A DNA stretch of 6,201 nucleotides, from NCBI GenBank assembly GCA_021785335.1, contig JAJYFW010000122.1, forward strand, positions 1 through 6,201, in the 5' to 3' direction. Shown one piece after another: positions 1 to 6,000 of the stretch. This DNA comes from Pseudomonadota bacterium. GTDB taxonomy: Bacteria > Pseudomonadota > Alphaproteobacteria > Acetobacterales > Acetobacteraceae. Each line of letters opens with the position of its first letter. Within the stretch, counting starts at the first letter, position 1. Under the pieces are notes generated by a model, which saw only the letters and a list, made by a program, of their open reading frames with translations, ran no database searches and was not told the origin of the DNA. Made by a program: the position numbers and the translations under genes.

Positions 1-678
1 CGCCATGTCGGTCACTTCCTCCGGCCGCTCGTCGATGAGCAGCACCATGAGGAACACCTCGGGGTGGTTGGCGGCGATGGCGGTGGCGATGTTCTGCAGC
101 ATCACCGTCTTGCCGGTGCGCGGCGGTGCCACGATCAGCGCGCGCTGGCCCATGCCGATCGGCGCGATCAGATCGATCACGCGGGGCGTGTAGTCCTTGG
201 CAGGCCCCTTCGCGACGGACTGGAAATTCGCCATCTCCATCTTGAGACGGCGCTCCGGATAGAGCGGCGTGAGGTTGTCGAAATTAATGCGGTGGCGAAC
301 CGCCTCGGGCGGCTCGAAATTGATCGTGTTGACCTTGAGCAGGCAGAAATAGCGCTCGCCGTCCTTCGGCGCGCGGATCTGTCCCTCCACGGAATCGCCG
401 GTGCGCAGGCCGAAGCGGCGGACCTGGGCGGGCGAGATGTAGATGTCGTCGGGCCCGGGCAGGTAGTTGCTCTCGGCGCTGCGCAGGAAGCCGAAACCGT
501 CGGGCAGGATCTCGAGCGTGCCCTCGCCGTGGATCGCCTGCTCGTTCTCCGCGAGATTCTTGAGGATCGCGAACATCATGTCCTGCTTGCGCAGGGAGGA
601 GGCGTTCTCGATCTGCAGGGATTCCGCGAAGCTCAGCAGGTCCGCGGGGGATTTGGCCTTGAGTTCGGCAAGATGCAT
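1..678 (-). CDS. rho: Transcription termination factor Rho, N-terminal 226 residues (cut by window edge)
   Basis: Rho is a hexameric RNA-dependent ATPase/helicase that binds C-rich unstructured RNA and releases transcripts from RNA polymerase in the cytoplasm. The visible part has an N-terminal helical region (about residues 1-48, starting MHLAELK), then the cold-shock-like primary RNA-binding domain with the RNP1-like GFGFLRS at 61-67 and [16 protein letters not shown] near 80-95. The ATPase domain follows, with Walker A APPRTGKT at 184-191 and Walker B plus following residues ([13 protein letters not shown]) at 213-225. The frame runs open to base 1, so the Q-loop, R-loop and C-terminus lie outside. 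The start is ATG at 678-676, preceded by AGAGG four bases upstream; the N-terminus aligns with that of E. coli Rho (MNLTELK). It has its own leader and probably its own promoter. Identification is essentially certain. Confidence 0.98.
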   Translation of the reverse strand, partial: MHLAELKAKSPADLLSFAESLQIENASSLRKQDMMFAILKNLAENEQAIHGEGTLEILPDGFGFLRSAESNYLPGPDDIYISPAQVRRFGLRTGDSVEGQIRAPKDGERYFCLLKVNTINFEPPEAVRHRINFDNLTPLYPERRLKMEMANFQSVAKGPAKDYTPRVIDLIAPIGMGQRALIVAPPRTGKTVMLQNIATAIAANHPEVFLMVLLIDERPEEVTDMA

Positions 679-861
679 GTGACCTCTGGGGGGACCTCGT
701 AAGGGAGGGGCCGCAGCGGCCTCCTCTGGGGCGTCCTTTAGGGCGTACCGCGGTCGGAGAGCGGTCGCGAGGGAGAAAAACCAGTCGGGGGGATGCCCGC
801 GCCGGAGCGCCGCTTCCGGCTTGCGGGGAGGGAGGCGCGGCGAGGAGAGACCGCGCGCGGC
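679..861 (-). promoter_or_regulatory. Long C-rich 5' leader of rho, candidate autoregulatory region
   Basis: If the promoter at 868-896 is correct, rho has an untranslated leader of about 180 bases. It is pyrimidine-rich on the RNA strand: the segment from 850 to 821 has 18 C and only 4 G in 30 bases, and another C/U-rich stretch lies at about 792-771. Between them is a hairpin with a six-base stem (GCCGGA at 801-806, TCCGGC at 815-820, eight-base loop). A U5 run occurs at 780-776, too far from that hairpin for a standard terminator. Near the start codon a GGCC/GGCC stem lies at 709-721. E. coli rho is known to be autoregulated through Rho-dependent termination in its leader. A similar role here is inference from composition and position. 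Confidence 0.4.
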
Positions 862-867
862 ACGCGG

Positions 868-896
868 TAGTTAGAGTGGCGAAATAGGGTCGTCAA
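868..896 (-). promoter_or_regulatory. Candidate promoter for rho
   Basis: On the minus strand CTTGACG (the -35 hexamer TTGACG occupies 896-891) matches the alphaproteobacterial -35 consensus well. The -10 is less clear. TCTAAC at 875-870 matches TATAAT at 4 of 6 positions but with a 15-base spacer; TAACTA at 873-868 has a 17-base spacer but only 2 of 6 matches. The position, in the gene-free stretch upstream of rho, supports the call. No transcription start evidence is available. Confidence 0.4.
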
Positions 897-940
897 GGCC
901 GCTTGTTGCCTTGGGGGCCGCGTGTCCGTGCAACCGGAGG

Positions 941-970
941 TTGACGCACGCCACGGCGCCCGCCCACGAT
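941..970 (+). promoter_or_regulatory. Weak candidate promoter for the two unrecognised plus-strand genes
   Basis: TTGACG at 941-946 is followed after 18 bases by CACGAT at 965-970, which matches TATAAT at 3 of 6 positions. It points toward the gene starting near 1045 and would give a leader of roughly 70 bases. It sits back to back with the rho promoter candidate, the two -35 elements being about 45 bases apart. The -10 is poor, so this is tentative. Confidence 0.22.
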
Positions 971-1044
971 CCTTCCGCGATGACGACGCCCGCAGCCCCG
1001 CCCAGGACGATGACGAACCGCACCATTCCGGCCGGCGGCGGGTG

Positions 1045-1389
1045 ATGAGGGTGGAGACGTTGCGCGAGCAGGTCATGCCGGCGGCCGCGATATGGCGCTC
1101 CGTCCTGGTGGTGGCGCTGGGCATCGCCGCCTCCGGCATCGCCGTCGCCCATGGCGTGCCGGGCTTCCCGGTGCTGATCCTGTTCGCCGACCTGCTGGCC
1201 TTCTGGCACCTGCGCCTGCTCGCGGAGGAGCGGCGGCGGGAGGCGAAGCTGGACGCGGCGGCGTTCCACGCCGCGGCGCTGGAGCTCGGGCTGGTCAAGT
1301 CGCAGCACCGCGACCGGCTGGCGCCGGCCCAGGGGGCGTTGCCGTTCAGCCAGTGGGTCGCGGAAGTCCGCGGAACACGGCCCCGATGA
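1045..1389 (+). CDS. Unrecognised small membrane protein (114 aa)
   Basis: I do not recognise this protein. From ATG at 1045 it has a short polar N-terminus and then two hydrophobic stretches, about residues 17-36 (WRSVLVVALGIAASGIAVA) and 40-60 (GFPVLILFADLLAFW), which look like a membrane hairpin. A charged, alanine-rich helical segment follows (EERRREAKLDAAAFHAAALE, 61-80), then a polar tail ending VRGTRPR. The start is uncertain: GTG at 1042 directly precedes the ATG, and ATG at 1075 has a nearby AGCAGG; no in-frame stop separates these. The stop overlaps the next gene's start as ATGA, implying translational coupling. A long arginine-rich minus-strand frame covers the same bases, but the membrane segments and overlap favour the plus strand. 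No function is proposed. Confidence 0.65.
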   Translation: MRVETLREQVMPAAAIWRSVLVVALGIAASGIAVAHGVPGFPVLILFADLLAFWHLRLLAEERRREAKLDAAAFHAAALELGLVKSQHRDRLAPAQGALPFSQWVAEVRGTRPR

Positions 1390-1934
1390 GCGTGCTCGGC
1401 TCGATCTGGCCGCTTCTGGCGGGCGCCGGCGCCGCGTGGTTCCTCGCCGCCCGCCTCGCCGCGCACCACCGCGCGCTGCGGCGCGCGAGCCAGCGCGCCG
1501 AGGCGGAGGGACTGCTCGCGCGGCATGGCGCGGCGCTGGGGCGTTTCCTCGGCGACGCCGCGGCGCCGGTGGGACTGCAGCGCCTGCTGCTTGTCTACAG
1601 CGACGCCATGCAGGAACAGGACGTCGTGCTCCGCCTGGCGCGCGGCGCGATCGCGGGACACCTCACCCGGATGCCGGATGCCGAGGAGTACCACGACCTC
1701 GCCGAGGCGGCGCAGCGCCTGGCCGTCACGCGGCCCGACCTCGCCGAGGATTTCGCCCGCGCGATGACGACCGGGCTGCTCGCCGCCCTGCTGCGCTGCA
1801 CCGAGACCGCCGACGCGACCGACGCGGTGCTCGCCGCCTTCGCCACCGCGCCGCAGCGCGAGCTGACCTATGCCGTCACCGCGACGCGGCTGCGCGACCA
1901 GGCGGCGCTCGGCTTCCTGCCGGAAATGGCCTGA
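1386..1934 (+). CDS. Unrecognised protein with N-terminal membrane anchor (182 aa)
   Basis: Function unknown. The N-terminus (residues 1-24, with the hydrophobic core IWPLLAGAGAAWFLAARL) looks like one membrane anchor. It is followed by a basic segment (HHRALRRASQR, 27-37), which by the positive-inside rule places the remainder in the cytoplasm. Residues about 38-182 look almost entirely helical and alanine/leucine-rich, with acidic patches (MPDAEEYHDLAEAAQ, 96-110) and a single cysteine at 138. No catalytic or metal-binding motif is visible. Start ATG at 1386 overlaps the upstream stop by ATGA, so the two proteins are probably made together and may form a membrane complex; that is inference. 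It converges on ppa, with 26 bases between the stops. Confidence 0.7.
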   Translation: MSVLGSIWPLLAGAGAAWFLAARLAAHHRALRRASQRAEAEGLLARHGAALGRFLGDAAAPVGLQRLLLVYSDAMQEQDVVLRLARGAIAGHLTRMPDAEEYHDLAEAAQRLAVTRPDLAEDFARAMTTGLLAALLRCTETADATDAVLAAFATAPQRELTYAVTATRLRDQAALGFLPEMA

Positions 1935-1960
1935 GGAGCGCCGCCTCGCTTCGCCCGCGC

Positions 1961-2485
1961 CTACCCGGCCCGGGCGATCGCCTCCAGGATCAGCCGCTTC
2001 GCTTCCGCAGCGTCCCCCCAGCCGGCGAGCTTCACCCACTTGCCGTGCTCGAGATCCTTGTAGTGCTCGAAGAAGTGCTGGATCTGCTCGCGCGTGATCA
2101 CCGGCAGGTCGGTGAAGTTGTGCACGTGCTCGTAGCGGCGGGTGAGCTTCGGCGAGGGCACGGCCACGATCTTCTCGTCGATCCCCGCCTCGTCCTGCAT
2201 GCGCAGCACGCCGATGGGGCGCACGTTGATCACCGCGCCGGGAACGATCGGGCGGGTGTTGGCCACCAGCACGTCGATCGGGTCGCCGTCCTCGGAAAGC
2301 GTGTTCGGCACGAAGCCGTAATTCCCCGGATAGCGCATCGGCGTGTAGAGAAAGCGGTCGACGACCAGCGTGCCCGCCTTCTTGTCCATCTCGTACTTGA
2401 TCGGCTCGCCGCCGATCGCGACCTCGATGACGACGTTGATGTCCTCGGGCGGATTCCGGCCGATGGCGATGGCGTCCAGGTTCAT
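1961..2485 (-). CDS. ppa: Inorganic pyrophosphatase, family I (174 aa)
   Basis: Soluble cytoplasmic family I pyrophosphatase that hydrolyses PPi to two phosphates with Mg2+, pulling biosynthetic reactions forward. The signature DGDPIDV is at 66-72. The known E. coli active-site residues are all present with a shift of one: E21, K30, E32, R44, Y52, Y56, D66, D68, D71, D98, D103, K105, Y142 and K143. Length is typical of bacterial enzymes. Start ATG at 2485 follows a purine-rich GGGAGAGAGAGATC, a good ribosome binding site. It lies 25 bases after hemJ and is probably the last gene of the hem cluster; the stop is TAG. No strong terminator is visible after it. A complete and apparently active enzyme. 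Confidence 0.98.
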   Translation of the reverse strand: MNLDAIAIGRNPPEDINVVIEVAIGGEPIKYEMDKKAGTLVVDRFLYTPMRYPGNYGFVPNTLSEDGDPIDVLVANTRPIVPGAVINVRPIGVLRMQDEAGIDEKIVAVPSPKLTRRYEHVHNFTDLPVITREQIQHFFEHYKDLEHGKWVKLAGWGDAAEAKRLILEAIARAG

Positions 2486-2510
2486 GATCTCTCTCTCCCG
2501 CGGCGCGGTG

Positions 2511-2957
2511 TCAGAACGGCTTCACGATCACGAGCACGACGATCGCGATCAGCAGCAGCGTCGGAACCTCGTTGGCGATACGGTAGAATTTCTCGGGCCG
2601 GCGATTGCGGTCGTTGAGGAAGTCGCGCCGCCAGCGCGAGCAGGCGCCGTGGAAGCCGGTCATCAGCAGCACCAGGACGAGCTTCACCGGAAACCACAGC
2701 GCGTGCATGTCCACGACGCCGGGGATGCCCGCCATCAGCAGCCCCGCGATCCAGGTCACGATCATCGCCGGGTTCATGATCTGCTTGAGCAGCCGGCGCT
2801 CCATCACCTTGAAGCGCTCGCCCTCGGCGGAACCCGGTGCCACCTGGCAATGATAGACGTAGAGCCGCGGCAGGTAGAACAGCCCGCTCATCCACGCGAC
2901 CATGGCGACGACGTGCAGCGCCTTGATCCACAGCAGGTAGGGAGCGAGGAAACTCAT
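2511..2957 (-). CDS. hemJ: Protoporphyrinogen IX oxidase HemJ (148 aa)
   Basis: HemJ is the oxygen-independent membrane enzyme converting protoporphyrinogen IX to protoporphyrin IX, the substrate of ferrochelatase, in bacteria lacking HemY/HemG. The protein has four hydrophobic segments (about 8-30, 62-82, 88-104, 132-146). Family hallmarks are seen: [20 protein letters not shown] at 12-31 with His15, then LYVYH at 32-36, NPAMI at 62-66, WFPVKL at 88-93 with Lys92, and an [11 protein letters not shown] motif at 126-136. Length is normal. Start ATG at 2957 lies 13 bases after the HAD gene's stop with a weak CAGG upstream. Its position two genes after hemH, with the substrate-product link between the enzymes, supports the assignment. 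Confidence 0.95.
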   Translation of the reverse strand: MSFLAPYLLWIKALHVVAMVAWMSGLFYLPRLYVYHCQVAPGSAEGERFKVMERRLLKQIMNPAMIVTWIAGLLMAGIPGVVDMHALWFPVKLVLVLLMTGFHGACSRWRRDFLNDRNRRPEKFYRIANEVPTLLLIAIVVLVIVKPF

Positions 2958-2970
2958 TGCCTGAAACCCG

Positions 2971-3627
2971 TCACAGGTGGTCCATCATCGAGCCCTGGAG
3001 CAGGCTCGCCAGTTCCGCCAGCTCGCGGATCACGCGTGCGCCGGCTGCCCCGTGCGCCGCGTCGTCGCCGTGGCGCACGAGGGCGACCACCTTCATGCCG
3101 GCCGCGCGGGCGCCGGCGATGCCGACGAGACTGTCCTCGACGACGAGGCAGGCTTCCGGCGCCACGCCCTCGGCCGCCGCGGCGGCAAGGAACAGGTCCG
3201 GCGCCGGCTTGCCACGCGCCACGTCCTCGAAGCTGTGCACCCGCCCGGCGGCGCCGAGCCCGATGCGGCCGAGCTTCGCCGCGAGTTCCGCGTGCGAGGA
3301 GTTGGAGGCGACGCGCCATGGCAGCCCCAGCGCCTCGACCGACGCGACCGCCGCGTGGGCGCCGGGAACCGGGATCGCCTCTGTCAGCATGGTGCTTGTC
3401 ACGCGGTTGGCGACCTCCGCCGCCCAGCGTTGCGCGACGGCCTCGCCAAGGCGCGCGGCGACCGCGGGGCGCATGTCGGGCAGCGACTGGCCGAGGAACA
3501 GGCGCTGCGATTGCGCGGCCGTCATCTCCCAGCCGAGTGCCGTGAGGCTCTCGGCGACGACGCGGTTGGCGACCGGCTCGCTGTCCACCAGCACGCCGTC
3601 GCAGTCGAAGATCACGAGGCGCAGCAT
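2971..3627 (-). CDS. HAD-superfamily (subfamily IA) phosphatase, substrate unknown (218 aa)
   Basis: A haloacid-dehalogenase-type hydrolase. Motif I is FDCDGVLVDSE (7-17) with nucleophile Asp8 and acid/base Asp10. Motif II is VASNSS (106-111), motif III is Lys140 in ARGKPAPDLF, and motif IV is VVEDSLVG (162-169) with Glu164/Asp165. Residues of about 16-85 form a helical cap typical of class C1. This pattern fits sugar-phosphate or phosphoglycolate phosphatases and beta-phosphoglucomutase-like enzymes; the sequence alone does not give the substrate. The frame is open 30 codons further upstream, but the start ATG at 3627 is chosen because it immediately precedes motif I and overlaps the hemH stop as TGATG, a classic translational coupling arrangement. 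No link to haem chemistry is established; position suggests co-expression only. Confidence 0.93.
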   Translation of the reverse strand: MLRLVIFDCDGVLVDSEPVANRVVAESLTALGWEMTAAQSQRLFLGQSLPDMRPAVAARLGEAVAQRWAAEVANRVTSTMLTEAIPVPGAHAAVASVEALGLPWRVASNSSHAELAAKLGRIGLGAAGRVHSFEDVARGKPAPDLFLAAAAAEGVAPEACLVVEDSLVGIAGARAAGMKVVALVRHGDDAAHGAAGARVIRELAELASLLQGSMMDHL

Positions 3628-4700
3628 CAGGCGGCCGGCGCCGCCCGGGAGGGCGCGCGCTGGTGCGGGCAGTCGCGATGCTCCGGGCCGCAGATGCCGC
3701 CCGGGCGCAGGGCGCACAGGCCGGGGCCCTCGGCGCGGGCCCTGCGCACCAGGCCCGCGAGGGCGGCGATGAAGGCGGGGTCCGCGTTGGGCACGGGGGC
3801 GCGGAAATAGCCGGGTACGCCGCTTTTTTCCGCCAATTCCCGGTATTCGATATCGAGTTCCACCAGGGTCTCGCTGTGATCCGAGACGAAGGCGATGGGC
3901 ACCACCAGCACAGCAACCCCGTCCCTGGCGGCGCGCTCGATTTCCTCCTCCGTGGAGGGGCTGAGCCAGCGCTGTGGCGTGGCGCGTGACTGGAAGCAGA
4001 TGGCGCTGTCGAGGCCCGCGATGCCCATCGCCGCGAGCACCGCGGCGACGCTGGCACGGATCTGCATCTCGTAGGGGTCGCCGGCGCGCACGATCGATTC
4101 CGGCAGGCCATGGGCGGAAAACAGCACGCGCAGGCCGGTTTGCGGGGGCACCGCCGCGCGCGCCTGGTCCCAGGCATGGCGCACCTGGGCGGCGATGGCG
4201 CCGACATAGCCGGGGTCGTCGGGGTAGCAGCAGATCGTCGTCACCGGCGCCACCAGCCCCGCCCGCGCCGCGGCGTCGCGCCAGGCGGCGGTGGAACTGC
4301 CGGTCGTGGTGGTGGAAAACTGCGGATAGAGCGGCAGCAGCAGCACCTCGGACGGCCGCCAGGCAGCGACCTCCTTCGCGACCTGCTCGCTCATCGGGTG
4401 CCAGTAGCGCATGGCGATGAAGCAGCGCGCCTCCAGTTCCGGCAGCGCCGCCTCCAGCGCGCGGGCCTGTTCCTGGGTCTCCCGCAGCAGCGGCGACGAA
4501 CCGCCGAGGAGCGCATAGTTCCGGCTTGCCGGGCCGGCACGACGGGAAGCGATCAGCCGCGCGAGGAAGGGACGCAGCAGCGGGCCCACGCGCAGGATCG
4601 CCGGGTCGGAGAACAGGTTGCGCAGGAACGGGCGCACGGCCTCGGGCCGGTCAGGCCCGCCGAGGTTGAACAGCACGATGGCGATGCGCGGCCGGTTCAC
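3627..4700 (-). CDS. hemH: Ferrochelatase (357 aa)
   Basis: Inserts Fe2+ into protoporphyrin IX to make protohaem. Family features in order: LFNLGGPDRPEAVRPFL (10-26), NLFSDP (28-33), AMRYWHPM (96-103), LLPLYPQFSTTTTGS (121-135), the ferrochelatase signature LFSAHGLPESIVRAGDPY (193-210) with metal-site His197, FQSRATPQRWLSP (236-248), and FVSDHSETLVELDIEY (271-286) with catalytic Glu277. The C-terminus carries Cys329, Cys337 and Cys344, and a CC pair lies at 157-158; these could hold a [2Fe-2S] cluster as in Caulobacter and mycobacterial enzymes. The start is GTG at 4700: an in-frame TAG four codons upstream leaves no alternative there, and no clear Shine-Dalgarno is visible. It lies 37 bases after hemE, and its stop overlaps the next gene. 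Confidence 0.97.
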   Translation of the reverse strand: MNRPRIAIVLFNLGGPDRPEAVRPFLRNLFSDPAILRVGPLLRPFLARLIASRRAGPASRNYALLGGSSPLLRETQEQARALEAALPELEARCFIAMRYWHPMSEQVAKEVAAWRPSEVLLLPLYPQFSTTTTGSSTAAWRDAAARAGLVAPVTTICCYPDDPGYVGAIAAQVRHAWDQARAAVPPQTGLRVLFSAHGLPESIVRAGDPYEMQIRASVAAVLAAMGIAGLDSAICFQSRATPQRWLSPSTEEEIERAARDGVAVLVVPIAFVSDHSETLVELDIEYRELAEKSGVPGYFRAPVPNADPAFIAALAGLVRRARAEGPGLCALRPGGICGPEHRDCPHQRAPSRAAPAA

Positions 4701-4737
4701 GGGCGGGGTCTAGCCGGAATTGCTGCGATGCAAAATA

Positions 4738-5745
4738 TCATTGGGCGCGTACCAGCTCCACGAGGCGCGCGACGTTCTCCGGCGGCGTTTCCTTCAGGAT
4801 GCCGTGGCCGAGGTTGAAGATGTGCGGCCGGTGTCCGACCGCGCGGCGGACCGCGGCGACTTCCCGCGCCAGTGCCTCGCTGCCCGCCAGCAGCGCCAGC
4901 GGATCGAGGTTGCCCTGGACGACGAGGTCCGGCGGCAGGGTCGCGGGATCGGTCTGGGTGTCCATGCCCACCGCCTGTACGCCGGTCTGCCTGGCATAGG
5001 TGGCGAGGCTGGCGCCGGCGAGGCGGGGGAAGCCGATTACCGGAACCGTGGGAAACCGCGCCCGTATTGCCTGCGTGATGCGTTTGGCGGGTGCGATGAC
5101 GTGGGCGGCGAACAGGCTCGGCGGCAGCAGCCCGGCCCAGGTATCGAACAGCATCACCGCCTCCGCTCCCGCCTCGATCTGGCCGGCGAGGGTCGCGATC
5201 GTGCCCTCGGTGAGCAGGTCGATCAGCGCCACAAGGAAGCCGGGATCGCGGAAGGCAAGCGTCCGGGTTTCGAGGAAATCGCCGCCGCGCCCGTCGACCA
5301 TGTAGCAAGCCACGGTGAAGGGGGCGCCGGCAAAGCCGATCAGCGCCGCATCCCCGAGTTCCCGCGCGATCAGCCGCACCGCCTCGCGTACCGGCGCGGT
5401 GCGTTCGGCTACCTGGTCGAGACGGAGGGTCGCGAGCCCCGCCGCATCGCGGATCGGCGGCAGGCGCGGACCTTCGCCCTCGCCATAGGTCAGGCCCTGG
5501 CCCAGTGCCCAGGGTAGCACCAGGATGTCGCTAAACAGGATCGCGGCGTCGAAGTCGTAGCGGCGCAGCGGCTGCAGCGTCACTTCTGCCGCCAGGGCCG
5601 GGTTCATGCAGAGATCCAGGAAGCCGCCGGCCTCGGCCCGTGTCGCGCGGTATTCCGGCAGGTAGCGGCCGGCCTGGCGCATCAGCCAGAGCGGGGGAGG
5701 GTCGAGCCGCTCGCCGTTCAGGACGCGAAGGAGCCGCTTCGTCAT
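4738..5745 (-). CDS. hemE: Uroporphyrinogen decarboxylase (335 aa)
   Basis: Removes four acetate carboxyls from uroporphyrinogen III to give coproporphyrinogen III; a cytoplasmic enzyme that needs no cofactor. Signature 1 is seen as PPLWLMRQAGRYLPEYR (17-33) with substrate-binding Arg23 and Arg27; the essential Asp is Asp73 in LFSDILVLP (70-78); signature 2 is GFAGAPFTVACYMVDG (137-152) with Tyr148; FDTWAG follows mid-protein and FNLGHG (310-315) supplies the conserved His314. Length is slightly short of the usual 340-355 but all core motifs are present. Start ATG at 5745 has a modest GGAATTGATGAC upstream; another ATG at 5750 is out of frame and stops at once. It is the first gene of the cluster. 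A TTGACA at 5919-5914 could be part of its promoter, but no matching -10 is convincing. Confidence 0.98.
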   Translation of the reverse strand: MTKRLLRVLNGERLDPPPLWLMRQAGRYLPEYRATRAEAGGFLDLCMNPALAAEVTLQPLRRYDFDAAILFSDILVLPWALGQGLTYGEGEGPRLPPIRDAAGLATLRLDQVAERTAPVREAVRLIARELGDAALIGFAGAPFTVACYMVDGRGGDFLETRTLAFRDPGFLVALIDLLTEGTIATLAGQIEAGAEAVMLFDTWAGLLPPSLFAAHVIAPAKRITQAIRARFPTVPVIGFPRLAGASLATYARQTGVQAVGMDTQTDPATLPPDLVVQGNLDPLALLAGSEALAREVAAVRRAVGHRPHIFNLGHGILKETPPENVARLVELVRAQ

Positions 5746-5839
5746 GTCATCAATTCCAAAGAAGAGAATTTAAGAGGATGGGGCGGTAGCAGGGCTGTGG
5801 GTTGCGGGGAACCCCATGAGCCCGCGGTTGGCCAAGCCG

Positions 5840-5848
5840 GTGTCCACA
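5840..5848 (+). promoter_or_regulatory. DnaA-box-like 9-mer (two mismatches)
   Basis: GTGTCCACA differs from TTATCCACA at positions 1 and 3 and keeps the TCCACA core. It lies three bases before the AT-rich core of the candidate origin. Support is from position more than from sequence. Confidence 0.35.
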
Positions 5849-5851
5849 GGC

Positions 5852-5893
5852 ACCATTATCGATAAAATATTGATTTTCCATATTTATTTTTCG
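5852..5893. other. AT-rich core, candidate DNA unwinding element
   Basis: 33 of 42 bases are A or T, unlike anything else in this GC-rich window. On the plus strand the right half is T-rich (TGATTTTCCATATTTATTTT at 5871-5890). It includes the perfect palindrome TTATCGATAA (5856-5865) and the IHF match. In an origin such a stretch would be the first melted; in a promoter region it could be an UP-like or protein-bending element. Confidence 0.5.
5863..5875 (-). promoter_or_regulatory. IHF binding site match
   Basis: The minus strand reads AATCAATATTTTA, fitting the IHF consensus WATCARNNNNTTR at every position. It lies in the AT-rich core. IHF sites are known parts of the Caulobacter and Rickettsia origins at the same locus. 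Chance matches are more likely in AT-rich sequence, which lowers the weight somewhat. Confidence 0.5.
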
Positions 5894-5982
5894 TTCTGCA
5901 CGTTCAGGGAATATGTCAACGCAGGTCATCCGGTGCTCGCGTCTGTCCCCGGGATTGGCGCCGGGTGGGATGTAACGCGAGG

Positions 5983-6000
5983 TTATCCCCGTTATCCTCA
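5983..6000 (+). promoter_or_regulatory. Two abutting DnaA-box-like 9-mers
   Basis: TTATCCCCG (5983-5991, two mismatches to TTATCCACA) is directly followed by TTATCCTCA (5992-6000, one mismatch), forming a tandem GTTATCC repeat with 9-base periodicity. They end four bases before the DUF299 start codon and fill the place where a Shine-Dalgarno would be. DnaA binding is inferred. Confidence 0.42.

Noticed and set aside
64..702. Plus-strand frame of 212 codons opposite rho
   Set aside because: It is the antisense of a clear rho coding region; the minus-strand protein has all Rho motifs.
801..820. Six-base-stem hairpin in the rho leader as an intrinsic terminator
   Set aside because: The only U-run lies about 20 bases further on, so it does not have the form of an intrinsic terminator; it was kept only as leader structure.
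871..1026. 51-codon minus-strand frame with a hydrophobic N-terminus (MVRFVIVLGGAAGVVIAEGS)
   Set aside because: It could pass for a small membrane peptide, but it has no ribosome binding site, lies over the two promoter candidates, and the codon pattern weakens in its second half. Conservation would be needed to revive it.
738..2039. Long minus-strand open frame of 433 codons across the membrane module
   Set aside because: The product is rich in arginine, glycine and serine without any fold-like pattern, it runs into the 3' end of ppa, and the plus-strand genes have membrane segments and a coupled overlap. It is a typical high-GC shadow.
2954..4207. Minus-strand frame of 417 codons across hemH and the HAD gene
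   Set aside because: Arginine/proline-rich translation in a shifted frame over two well-identified genes; no sign of a frameshift in either.
5796..5804. TGTGGGTTG as a reverse-oriented DnaA box
   Set aside because: Three mismatches to TGTGGATAA, including the A-T core, are too many to call.
5799..5814. GGGTT/AACCC inverted repeat upstream of hemE as a regulatory element
   Set aside because: Only five base pairs around a six-base loop in G-rich sequence; likely by chance and no known operator fits.
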